Both the position numbers and the translations under genes were made by a program. 64,000 bases of DNA from Zhengitettix transpicula. Lineage: Eukaryota > Arthropoda > Insecta > Orthoptera > Tetrigidae. Positions 25,127-35,882 of this stretch are shown in pieces. The stretch spans positions 37,533,895-37,597,894 of the forward strand of contig CM073590.1 of assembly GCA_037074705.1 (NCBI GenBank). Reading direction: 5' to 3'. Positions within the stretch are counted from its first letter, which is position 1; each line of letters starts with the position of its first letter. The notes below the pieces were generated by a model. That model did not search any database, had not been told where the DNA came from, and saw only the letters and a list, made by a program, of their open reading frames with translations.

Positions 25127-26901
25127 AAAATCAATATAATAATCTTATAGACCCAAGAATTAATAAAAGGTATAAATAAAAGTTGTAATTAACGCGCTAA
25201 TAAGAAAATTGACCCCAAGACTTGTCCTGTCAGTTGTACTTAGTTTACACAAATCGTTTTGTCAAAAGCTGACCCTTTAGGAACCAATCACAGGATTTTC
25301 ATTAGTGTATTAAGGACAGACAATCAGCTAGTATATAATACTTCAATAATGAATATGTTTAGACAGCTGAAAATAGAATTAACATATCTATATTCACCCA
25401 TTTTTCCGTTATTCTTTACTCGGATTTAGTTCTATTTTTATGGCTGCGGAATTAACTCAGGCGAAAGAGTTACACTAGAAATATTTTAAAAATCTTTTTT
25501 TTATATAGAAATATCATTTTGGTTCATACTAAGATTCTGATACCTCTTGACGTTTATTAATTTGAACTAAATATTCAGCGACTATTATACGATTTGAAAT
25601 TCCAAGGTAATTTTGTGAAAATTATATTTCTGTTAGGCCAGTAGGAAATATAAGGTTGAGTGTCGTGTTTTGAGCCCGACAAGGCGCTAAGATTGCTATC
25701 TATCGGCAGTTACTGTGAAACGATCTGGACGCTGGCGTCCTCTGTGGATGGACGTCTAAACTACATCGACGTGCTCGTAGTTACGGCTAAGACAACGCGA
25801 TGTCGCCGTCTCTTCAAAACTTCGCACTGCTATATTAATATTGATAAAAGATTCTCGGAATATTAATTTTAATTTTAGAACTCGAAGTAATTTAAAAAAA
25901 GTGCATAAACGAGAAAAGTATTCAAAATATTATTAAGACGGAGATTATACTGATCAGACGGACATATATTATTAAATCAAGGCTACCCTCTTTACATAAC
26001 GGGAAAAGAAAAATTGGACAGTCATGGGTTCAATTTTCAATAGCACAGAAATTCTTCATTCGTCTGTAAAAAATATCGACCATGTGGCTGTATTCCGAAA
26101 GTGTCAGGAAGAAGTATTTATTCCTGGTATTGGATCGTAACCTTTATGATTTATGTCATTTATTTTATTTTATTTCTGTCCATAAACTGTGCTAGACATG
26201 CTTGTTGAAATAATTAGTTATCTCCGTCAACTGCTTGTAGTCATTATATTTAGTATATTCAATTTGGAAGATTAGTGGCCTTCTGTGAATACTGCAACAA
26301 TAAATAGTCATCCTTAAATTATTCCAATATGAATATACATACACGGAGGCGTGGTTCTGTAATTTAGAATTGGTACATTAGGTTGGAAGGGAATCCAATC
26401 GGTTTAAATTCAGAATAAATAAAAATTAACATATGGAAATGTAGCTACAAAAGTCTTGATGTATGAATACAAAATAAGAAATTTCATCAACGCTTTTTTG
26501 ATTTGATTTATGGTTTCCATTAGGCGTCCATTGACGAAATAGGTAACGTCTCATATACATCTATTAAATTCATAAATAAATTATATAGATAAACTAAAAA
26601 AATAAAATTTAAAAAGTCCAAAAAATACAAAATTACAAATATGAAAATTTTGTCTCTGTTTAAATATAAAACAATAGTATAAAAAAGAATGATTATTTAC
26701 GTATAATTGAAAAATTAAAGTACTAATTTAAGAAATTAAATTATGAATTACAATATTTTTAAAAAACACTATAAATAGGAAAATTCATTATTATGAGACT
26801 TTCATGAATATCTGAGGTTACTTAAAACATAAAAGCGAATATTTCATAAACGAAAAATTCATTGCAAATACATTACTACTTTTTTCTAGTGAATACGTCA
26901 G

Positions 26902-26936
<35 letters not shown>
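26902..26936. repeat. (TA)n microsatellite
   Basis: The longest uninterrupted TA tract in the window, about 17 units. Confidence 0.95.
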
Positions 26937-26939
<3 letters not shown>

Positions 26940-27968
26940 TTTCAGTGTTATTGAAAGAGTATTTTTAACTCAAAAGTCGTAATATACTCACTTCTCAGCA
27001 CATCACCGATCCTCCGTGAAAGAAATAATTGAGAAGTCTCTCTTGGTCAACGTGGTCCTTTCAATGTATGCTATATTACTTTAGTACCGAAATACATAGT
27101 ATTTATGGCGACAATATCATTAAATGTTTTATAAACCCCGTAGTTTCAGCGAGAATTTACCTACTCGTTGATGTGTGGCACATTTGTGGATTCATCGTTG
27201 ATTACACTTCAGCTAATTGTTTGATCATTTAGTATTGACATCTTCTTTTCTCACCGTCACTAATTTTCCCCCCACATCAAACGACATGGAACCAATAATG
27301 ATGCATGAAATTTAAATAAAGCAAACAACCATATGGCGATGTGGACTCGTAAATAATTAATGAATTTCCGATTAGGCACAGGTCTGGTGGTAATCTAGGT
27401 CACCAAAGAGGGTGTATTATATAAATAACATTACTACAATACTTTATAGTGCACAATAAACTAATGTTCAAAATCCATAAATAATTTCACCCTTACGTTG
27501 ATCAAAGAAGCGATTAAGTAATGTAACGAGCGCGCAATATTTTAAACGTTCCAGCTTTTAATATTTATTACCTACAAATTAGTCCTCCTTGATTCTAGTT
27601 GGGACAAGTAATTGCGAGCAATGACACTGCCATGTACGGAAATACAGCGTGTTATATTAGTTTATGAAAATCGTCGTCATGAGCCCTTATCAAAGTTTCA
27701 AGGTGTTGTGATTTCAAGAAAAGTCTGAAATTAATTGCAACGCTGTATAAGAACACTGATTCAAAATTTTGGGTAACCGTTGTCACAGAAAACCTCAGCC
27801 CTGTGTGGCACTACACGTGCTGTGTGCCTGTTAATTGGCCTGAATGTTAATAATTTGTGTTATGTGCATACTGTACGTTATTAACTACTAATTTAATATG
27901 AACTGCATTGAACAGGTACTGCTTGTTTGCGCAGATGAAGTGTTAATTATTGGTTTGCATTGGCGCAG

Positions 27969-28098
27969 GTTCTCGACAAAGGAATCGGCCACCCACGCCA
28001 TCGTGGCTGTGCACAACACGGACATCAACGGACAGACTGTGAAGTGTTCGTGGGGAAAAGAATCCGGCGACCCTAACAACGCGCAGGCGGCGGGACAG
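27969..28098 (+). CDS. Rox8: TIA1/TIAR-type protein, exon with end of RRM3
   Basis: One base completes the Arg codon split by the upstream intron, then FSTKESATHAIVAVHNTDI, NGQTVKCSWGKESGDPNNAQ and AAGQ. This supplies the last residue of RNP1 (F of KGYAFVRF) and the third and fourth strands of RRM3, ending with the family signature VKCSWGKE. It finishes on a codon boundary at the strong donor CAG|GTGAGT. The acceptor CATTGGCGCAG has a weak pyrimidine tract, so recognition of this exon may need help. The alternative upstream AG at 27930-27932 would create an immediate stop and is not used in frame. Skipping this exon would change phase (130 nt) and truncate the protein. Confidence 0.95.
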
Positions 28099-30584
28099 GT
28101 GAGTGAGCAGGTGAATGTCGTGCCAATCTTTACTGTCTTTCACATTACTCTTTTGCATCCTAAATTAGTATTATGTATCTACTCCTGGATTCCTAAAAGG
28201 AAGCCTAACACCGAATAGTCTCCGATTTCCAAGTACATAAGATAACATATGCCCTATTCATTTAATTTAATGCATTTTATATGCTTCCATTTTCAAATCC
28301 TCATATCAGGAAAATTCCTTTTAATACTAATCAAATATTTTTTTCTTTTAAGTTAAATAATGCCTCGGTTGTGCGTTTTTATTCTAATTTAGAACAGATT
28401 AAATATTTTCTTTAACTGAAAATTGATATTAAATATTTGTCAAACGAATGATTTTCATTTATATGAGTAAATAGAATACTACGTAATAATAAACGATCGT
28501 CTCAAGTGTAAATCTTGTCAATTTCCCTTGGTGAGGTTTTCCTACTTACATGCGGACCGTGCTGGTCACTATGACTATGTTGTCGTGAATAAAACCAAAT
28601 ATGAAACTACTAAATGGTTCGTTGTAAACCGTCATCTTTGAGCTTGACGGCAAATCGGAAAATCTGTCACGACACGTGAAATTTCTACACTCTCGCCGCT
28701 TTATCCATTTGCAAAATACAGTAACACAATCTCTGTTGAAATTATTATGAATATACATGTCAACTACATACACTTAATAAGACTAAAACTACTACAAGCA
28801 CATACATAATTCGAGCTCAATTGACAAAAGAAATATCTTCATCCATTCCCCATAATTTCTATAAGAATATCAGTAAACAAATAGCTTTATTTGTCCCGTG
28901 AGGAAGTTCGTCATCAAATAACGATAAGTAAATCGATACTATTTCGAATTAAATTGTGCCAATCGTAAATATTTGTACGTACCCGTAACATATCTCACTT
29001 AAAAGAAGGTTTTAGCTATTTTAAAAAAACTTAAGATTACATCCAGAATCGGATAAATTTATCAATATATAAAATTTATTAAATATGCATATAAAATTCA
29101 AACAAATTTTAAACCATAAACATAGAAATATAATGTCTGAGTTAAAAGTATACTTAATAGATAAAAAACGGCCTTCTTTGTTTGTCCGATTGTGTCGTTC
29201 TCACGGCTCTTGCGTTTTTTTATCATATGACGAAAAAAGTTAGGATTGCGTAAACGTTGTGTGGTAATTTATCACTCAATTTTGTCTGTTATTTGGCTAT
29301 TTTTTATTTAATGAGTATAATCATTAGCGATATTAATTCCAATAATTAATTTCTTGTGGCAATAAGTGAAACGCTTTAAACATTTAGTTAAAATTTTCAT
29401 GTTTAATGCAAATAAAGACTGAGAAGGAAGACAGTTAGAATACGAAATCTTAACGAGTACACCAAAAAATCTGAACAAATTACGTTTTCCAATACTTAGA
29501 TATAATTTAAACTACAGATTACGTGTTGATTTAAGAGGTCAAACGTACTTAAGTTAGAAAAATTATTTTTAGAACTGTTTATAATTAATTGCGTTAATGG
29601 AATCCGAATAACTATATTACTACCATGATAATATTGCGATGAACAATTCAGGTGCAGAGTTTATACTGAACGAAAGATAACCAGAGAGTAATAAGGTATT
29701 TATAATCGATTGCTCTGCTCTTTATCAAAATAATATTGTGAATATAAAAATATCTTATATTATCTTAATTAAATTATTCACTGCAGTTCAGTGCCTCTAC
29801 TCAAATATTTTTTTCACAGCTATTAGGATTACGTTGAAGCATTGATTTGCTGGTTAGCTGGCACGTAACCTTTTCCACGCAAATGTTTTTTATGTAAAAA
29901 TTATATATCACAATATATCCCAGTGTAACATGCACGCCGAAAAAAAAGACAGCAACTACGTTTTAATTCGAATCACAAATTAGTCAGAAACTGCTTTGTA
30001 TGTCCGTGCGTTTGGGCAATAAGAATATATCGTCAAATTTTTTACCTCTCTTTTTTCCATTCTTCATCATGAAACAAGATTTATGTCACGAAATATCAGT
30101 TTCATGTGGTCCTGTTTCGCGTCGCTAACGTCAATGACATATTACGGTATAAAATGAATGTAAATTCATGATCAGTGGCTTACACCGCGACACGCGCTAA
30201 TGTTTTTACTTTATGGAGTATACTCATTTCAACTCCAAAAATATTTTTCCGTTTCGTTTTGATCCATTCTCATATAAAACTTCTGATTAATATGGAATTA
30301 TTTCCGTATGAGCCGTGCAAAACATCGACGCAGGTCAACGGAAAAAATTTTCTCACCTATTCTAAAATTTATACTGCCCGATGGGACGGTTTCTACAAAT
30401 TATAATATTCCTCGGCAATCGTCCATTCAGAATTCCGTATGTTTCAGTGCCTTAATCCTTATGACTCGTAAATGGGTTACAGTTATCATGATAGACAGAA
30501 AAGAAAATTGTAAGTACGCAGTGGTTATTTCAGCGGATGTTTTGTGATGTTACTAAGATAATGCATAGATGTGAATAGTTTTTC

Positions 30585-30922
30585 ATATTGAGAGAAGAAA
30601 AATTATTACAAAATGGGTCCGAAAATGCATAATTTAAGTGTTATCCGAACGGATAAATTTTAGTGCATGACTTCATGTCTTGTTATCCGGGCTAAAGTGC
30701 GAGCCTCTGGTTTCACCAGGCATTTTTGATCGTGTTCGAAATGCAATACGAAGAACAGCAGCTTCGTATATTCAGTAAAAATAAGGTCACTTTTAACCTT
30801 TCTTGTATGTAAACAGAGCGCTCCAACTATTCATTTGAACGTCATATAAACTGATCAAATACTTGGGATTAATTACACATTTCCGGACCCATATTGTAAT
30901 ACACATTTTCTTCTCTCAATAT
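30585..30922. mobile_element. MITE with about 55-bp terminal inverted repeats
   Basis: A 338-bp segment bounded by matching inverted ends: ATTGAGAGAAGAAAAATTAT at the left and, on the minus strand from the right, ATTGAGAGAAGAAAATGTGT. Both arms continue to ATGGGTCCGAAAATGCATAA / ATGGGTCCGGAAATGTGTAA. The interior is noncoding. Size, TIR length and lack of coding fit a miniature inverted-repeat transposable element. The superfamily is not determined. Confidence 0.8.
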
Positions 30923-33134
30923 TAAGAATCCATTCCTAAAACAGAAAACCTTTTTGGTGTCTATCATTTTAAATTATCCGAATAATTATTGGTTATGGTT
31001 TTTATCTTAATAGGAACTTAGCAATGAAAAATTGAGCGCGATAGTGTTTTCTATAATATTCTAAATGAGGATAAATAGGCTATGTCATGAATAATGCATA
31101 GTGTCATGACCCAAGTAAGTGGCCGATGGTATCGCATAGCTGTCACGAGAGAGCGGGAAATATTCACTTTTCAGCCGTTTCCCACAGTTGCGTGAAGTGA
31201 GCGGCCGTCAGAGGAAATGTCGCTTCAAAACACCTAATGCAAATAGCCGACATTTTATGTCCAAGTTATTACGGTACGAACACTTAAAATTATGACGTCC
31301 TGCATGCATATTTTGTTTCTAAGGACTCGTTTTTTATGAATATTACGTCAAGCCGGGTCCGGCAGCTTGTTAAAAATATTCACCATTTTTACTGCAGTGG
31401 AAGAAATCAAATGTCATTCTTTTCTCTGGGAATAAATTAGATACCACATCATAAAAATCTGCGTTAATTGCTTGAGGTGAAAATTATCTTACAGCAGTAA
31501 TAATAAATTAACTACCCTCGAATTATCATTATGACTTCCGACTCTTTCGTAGTGAAACAGGCACCGGCAATTAAAACTAATTAATACGTAAAGTAGCGTG
31601 ATGAAAGGAATAGACAATCTTATCGAAGTAATCTGTAAATGACGTGTCTATACGCAGAAAGTAGAGCGATAATAATCCAACAAAATAAAAATACCTTTTA
31701 AACAAATTTTAGGTTCTATTAGAAGTAAATGTCAATTATTCCATTCCCCAATAACTATTAAAATTTCATATTTATCGTCGGTGAAATCAATATTATTGTT
31801 TGAATCTTCAGTTTGTTCAAATAAATTTAACAATTGAATTTAAACTGTAGAACATAATTTTTTTAGAATCATATTGAATAGAATTAATTTGCCAGACCCA
31901 TTTATAAGCCATAATAATAAAAGTATTGCTACATCATTGAAAATCCTATCTGTGGAATTTGAACGTTGCCTAAAGATTGGAAATTTATTAGGGGAAATAA
32001 ATTATTAAGAAGTATAGTAGAGTTATAATAAAGTTGAACACATTCAATCGTTGAGACATGCGAAATAACTTGGAAAACATTTCGAGATCGGAAATAAAAG
32101 ATTGATTTTTCTATACGAACTCGCAATATTGAAAAAGTAATTTCCAGTGAATTACTGCATTCAGATTACTACCATTTAGCCGTGGGATGCGCATTCTTTG
32201 AGAAAGCGAATATATTTATTTTTACGATTCGAAAGCAATCACATTTACCTGCGTTATAATGACAGCCAGATAGTCTGTTAACTTCACAAAATTTGTAGTT
32301 TGAGATGAAACGTGGCCAAAACCGAATAACATGATTCTGCGTCTACAGCATAAACTAGCCAATTTAACGTCAATAGTGAAATCTGAATAATGAAAAATTG
32401 TCATGGTTCATGGGTGACATTAATTTAATTCTAATGCAAATTACGGTCGGTATCTCTCGTAATAATTCCCAAAAATTTGAACTTTTAAAATAAGTGTATT
32501 AAAGTTGCGATCATAAACTACATATTCAACTAATATCCATGGATTTCATTTGAGAAATATTATCATCACCCGATTCGAAACAAATATATATTAAGGCTTT
32601 TTAATAAAGAAGTTAGTGTATTGTATTCTTTGAAGATATGCTTAAATCCAACTAATCTCATAGTGAAATTCAAACTAAAATTTACTATCAATTTAATTCA
32701 GGACCATTTGTTATAAAGTAAAACACTCTTTCCGCGACTAGCAAATTCTCAAGCATCGTGATCGATAGTATATTGAAGAGTACTGTAAAAATTATGCTAC
32801 AGGCTCTTACATCTGTAAGCATTTGTAAATGACAGAATTGGCAATGCGTAAGAAATAATTCAATAGAAACAAAATAAGTCTGTAAGACATAATAACACAA
32901 GAAAATAACGACCTATATAACAGAGAGGGGAAAGAAAACAGAATTTTTACATATTAAGGCCTAAAATATTTCTTTAAATGTTAAAATGGCATTTATGACC
33001 ATTTATTAAATAATCTTTGTAAAGTGTTGTAACTTTGACTATAACTCTTCTGGTTGGCAATAGTATTGACAAGGATCACATCAGTTGATCGAAAATTTCA
33101 AATTATATTGTTAAAAACAAATTAATAGTTCACA

Positions 33135-33172
33135 GTATAATTTTACAAAACGAGTATAATTTTACTAAACGA
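33135..33172. repeat. 19-bp tandem duplication
   Basis: GTATAATTTTACAAAACGA (33135-33153) is followed directly by GTATAATTTTACTAAACGA (33154-33172), with one mismatch. Confidence 0.85.
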
Positions 33173-33949
33173 CGACGTTTTGGTTCCTGTTTTGAAACTT
33201 TATAAGGTGTATACGTATAGACGGATTGTATTGAATATAATTTATTTCGTGTAGTACTACCCTCGTCCAATAACTAATAAAAATTGGAATGAAATATCTA
33301 AATGAGTGTGCCTTTCACGTATAATATAGCAATATATCATTCGTGGCAAATTATTTTGTAACCTACTATGTGGCGGATATTGTTCAAAAGTAAAAAAGCA
33401 ATTTTTTATTATTACCATTATTGATATTATTTTGGAAAGCATTATTTGCACCCTCCGCAATCTTCCTTTGAAGATATGCGTTGGTGTTCCTGCGGTAGGA
33501 GACTGACATAACTAAATACCTCCATTGAGCACCGGCTCAAGTATTAAAATTGCGAACGTTAACGGCTCAGTAAATACACTGAGAAGAAATTTCAATTGGC
33601 CTGCAGCGACTACACAATGGTTCGTCGCGCAACAAAGCGCAGATGATCTATTGTCGTCACAGAGGCGAGGTTAATGACACGATTTAATTTCAGTTCCGTT
33701 ACAGGCGCCGCTGAAGCATCGGCGTGTGCGCACAGTAATTTAAATGCTCTCCTCAACGAGTGAAAATTTTTGTGGGCGGATTTAATTCCTCGGCAAAGAA
33801 CATCATAGAAAGGTTTCTTTAGTAAGAAATCATAAAACCCATTCGTTTTGAATTAAACACATACAAAAAAATTTCAAATAAAAGGAAACTATCTCTCACT
33901 ATTAAGATGTGTTGAGACGGTTTCCCCACCATAATCTCTTTACTGTCAT

Positions 33950-34420
33950 CTTGCTACCCGATCGTCGAGTCACTAGTTTTTCCTTGTTCATATTGCAGTA
34001 TTCGAACAAAAACACGGAAATAGTGGCATTTTTTTCCCTTGTATAGGAATGTACAATATTAGCTTTTACCTCTTCAAAGTTCTGGTCTCGTTTTAGTGCC
34101 TACTTGATTTCGGAGAAAAGGAAGAAATCGCACGAAGCTACAAAATAAGGATTACAGACGATTTGTAATTAAGGTATTTTTTTAACTGCCCCAAAATTAT
34201 TTGCATGATTGCAATTGTCCGGGAACAATTAACTAATTCTCCTTTCTCACACTTTCACTCTAATTTTCCAAAACTTGTTTATATCATTTTTAAATTGTTT
34301 TATTATTAGGCACCAATTCTTTAACGACTCCCCGGGTATCGAAGAAAACTATAAGCAATGAACTTCGGATGGCTCTCGAGTACTTTTTGCAGTTTTTGAG
34401 GGGTCATAAGTTATTATTAT
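33950..34420 (-). mobile_element. Mariner (DD34D-like) transposase relic
   Basis: Read on the minus strand, the segment VFFDTRGVVKELVPNNKTI (about 34340-34280) matches the mariner 'CFFD.RGIVH.EFVP...T.N' region. Further on, DNCNHA near 34218 stands where mariner has DNAPxH, and VASCDFFLFSEIK near 34110 where it has PDLAPCDFFLFPKLK. After this comes FEEVKANIV. Stops occur at several points and the third catalytic Asp has been lost. No terminal inverted repeats are evident, so this is an old internal fragment from a different mariner group than 15237-16540. Confidence 0.7.
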
Positions 34421-35050
34421 TCACGTTTCGTTAACTGTAAAATCACACTCAAAAATCCTGGAAAGTCCACCAAGCAAACCCGAAGTTAACCTAGGTAATC
34501 AATTTGCATATCCTACATTTTCCATCGTAGTGAAAAAAAAGAATATTATTTAATTGTTCACCCACTGCAACAATGTTGATGAATCTGTCGTGTTTGAAAT
34601 AGAATCCGATTTGACCTTGAAGCTGTTCTTTGCGCCTACGAATCAAACTCGTGCGACGTCCTCGCAGCTGCAGTACGGGTTTACTGTCATTCATCCATGT
34701 AGCAACGTTCGTCTAATTCTCTTCTCTCATTCGCTGACAGAAAAATCAGCTACCATTTAAAAACTGACTTAAGTTACGGTATCATTATCTTATGTGGCCA
34801 CGGATGAATTGTAGGTCACACAATGAATGTTACGAAGGTGCAATGTGGTTCAAAAATCACCTTACAAAGCGGAAACAACTTGAACCATCGTTTTCTGATA
34901 TTCGTAGAAAAACCAGACACCGGAAGTAGAATCAAACATATTTGGCAAGATGAAAGAAACAAAGAAATGATGAATAATAGTCATAGTTATTCTAATAATG
35001 AAAAAGAAACGTAGCCAATTCAGACAAAAAGTGATAATATAAATACCACA

Positions 35051-35086
35051 CAACGTTCCTGGGATCCTTGTTCCTTTCGTCAGGTG
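35051..35086 (-). ncRNA. Hammerhead-like motif, PLE copy 2 left arm
   Basis: On the minus strand: CCTGACGAAAGGAACAAGG, then ATCCCAGGAACG. The CTGACGA box is intact; GAAAC has become GGAAC. Part of the inverted terminal repeat. Confidence 0.4.
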
Positions 35087-35099
35087 CGAAAAAGATTCT

Positions 35100-35580
35100 C
35101 ACCAATTGGTTAAATATAGTCCGAAAGATTTTAATCTCAAATGAATACCCTTTAAATTTTATTATTAAACACATAAACAGCAGATTGAACAAAATCCAAC
35201 ATCCTACTGTCAATCGTCCCCAAACACCTCAAGCCAAATTTTTTCTCGTACTCCCTTATTAAAAATTTCTACATCACATATTTATCACAATATTCAAAGA
35301 ATATCAAATATCCATCATTTACAGATCCACTAATACCCTTTCCTTCTTGATTAAAATCCACAAGGACCCACTTGACACCTACAGCGAACATTGTGTTGCT
35401 TACAAAATCTCTTGCTCTAATTGTAATTCCTGCTACATGGGGCAAACAAAACGTTCCCTTAATACACGTATCAAGGAACATATATCTTATATTAAACTTC
35501 TCATTGGTAAACAATTTGTAGTCTCCAACCATATCATTTATTCTAACATACATGTGATTGGCAAAATGTTAAGATTTTAA
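35100..35580 (+). pseudogene. PLE GIY-YIG endonuclease remnant, copy 2
   Basis: Coding begins inside the linker (NIVRKILISNEYPLNFIIKH) and, after a stop at about 35262 and a frame change, continues with DPLDTYSEHCVAYKISCSNC and NSCYMGQTKRSLNTRIKEH to 35580. The GIY-YIG core reads Y..., YMG rather than YIG. It lacks all of the RT and is interrupted, so it is a dead fragment. Nucleotide similarity to 5640-6120 is high over the whole length. Confidence 0.85.
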
Positions 35581-35847
35581 ACATTGACACCAGGTACAAT
35601 TCCAGACTCATTCCGGAGATGCTTCACATTAAATCAAACATCACAGTTATTAATGTACAAACAGACACCATTAAGCTCAATAACTGCTATGATCCCTTAT
35701 TATTACGTTAAACCTTTTTTCCCCATTGTCGGTGCTCCCTTATTGTTACGCTAACCCTTCGGTTTTCCCATTGTTGTTGCGTTTACTTCGCTATTTAGTT
35801 TTGTCAACTGACAAATGCAGTTCTGTCGCTCTAGGCTCTTCTTCGCA

Positions 35848-35882
35848 CCTGACGAAAGGAACAAGGATCCGAGATATGTTGT
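35848..35882 (+). ncRNA. Hammerhead-like motif, PLE copy 2 right arm
   Basis: CCTGACGAAAGGAACAAGG, then ATCCGAGATATG. The CTGACGA box is intact; the GAAAC box has become GATAT. Presumed inactive. Confidence 0.4.

Larger units (their letters stand above)
4999..27968 (+). other. Rox8: 23-kb intron inside RRM3
   Basis: Runs from GTAACG to an acceptor GCATTGGCGCAG whose polypyrimidine tract is poor. It splits the RNP1 motif of RRM3. It holds a PLE (5190-6500), LINE relics (7010-7490 and 14400-14700), a mariner-type element (15237-16540), an unrecognised reading frame (16567-16869), a tandem duplication (22380-22775) and a TIR element (24455-25126). Higher-GC noncoding patches at about 9480-9840, 13380-13540, 17500-17860 and 23230-23640 are candidates for regulatory sequence. 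I recognise nothing in 7620-9480, 9840-13380, 17900-22380 and 25130-27968, apart from short (AT)n tracts and a small hairpin. Confidence 0.9.

Noticed and set aside
25660..25866. 68-codon frame in a higher-GC patch
   Set aside because: No recognisable domain, splice context or relation to the host gene.
27921..27932. Alternative acceptor TTTGCGCAG upstream of exon 27969
   Set aside because: Joining there gives a stop codon directly after the split Arg codon.
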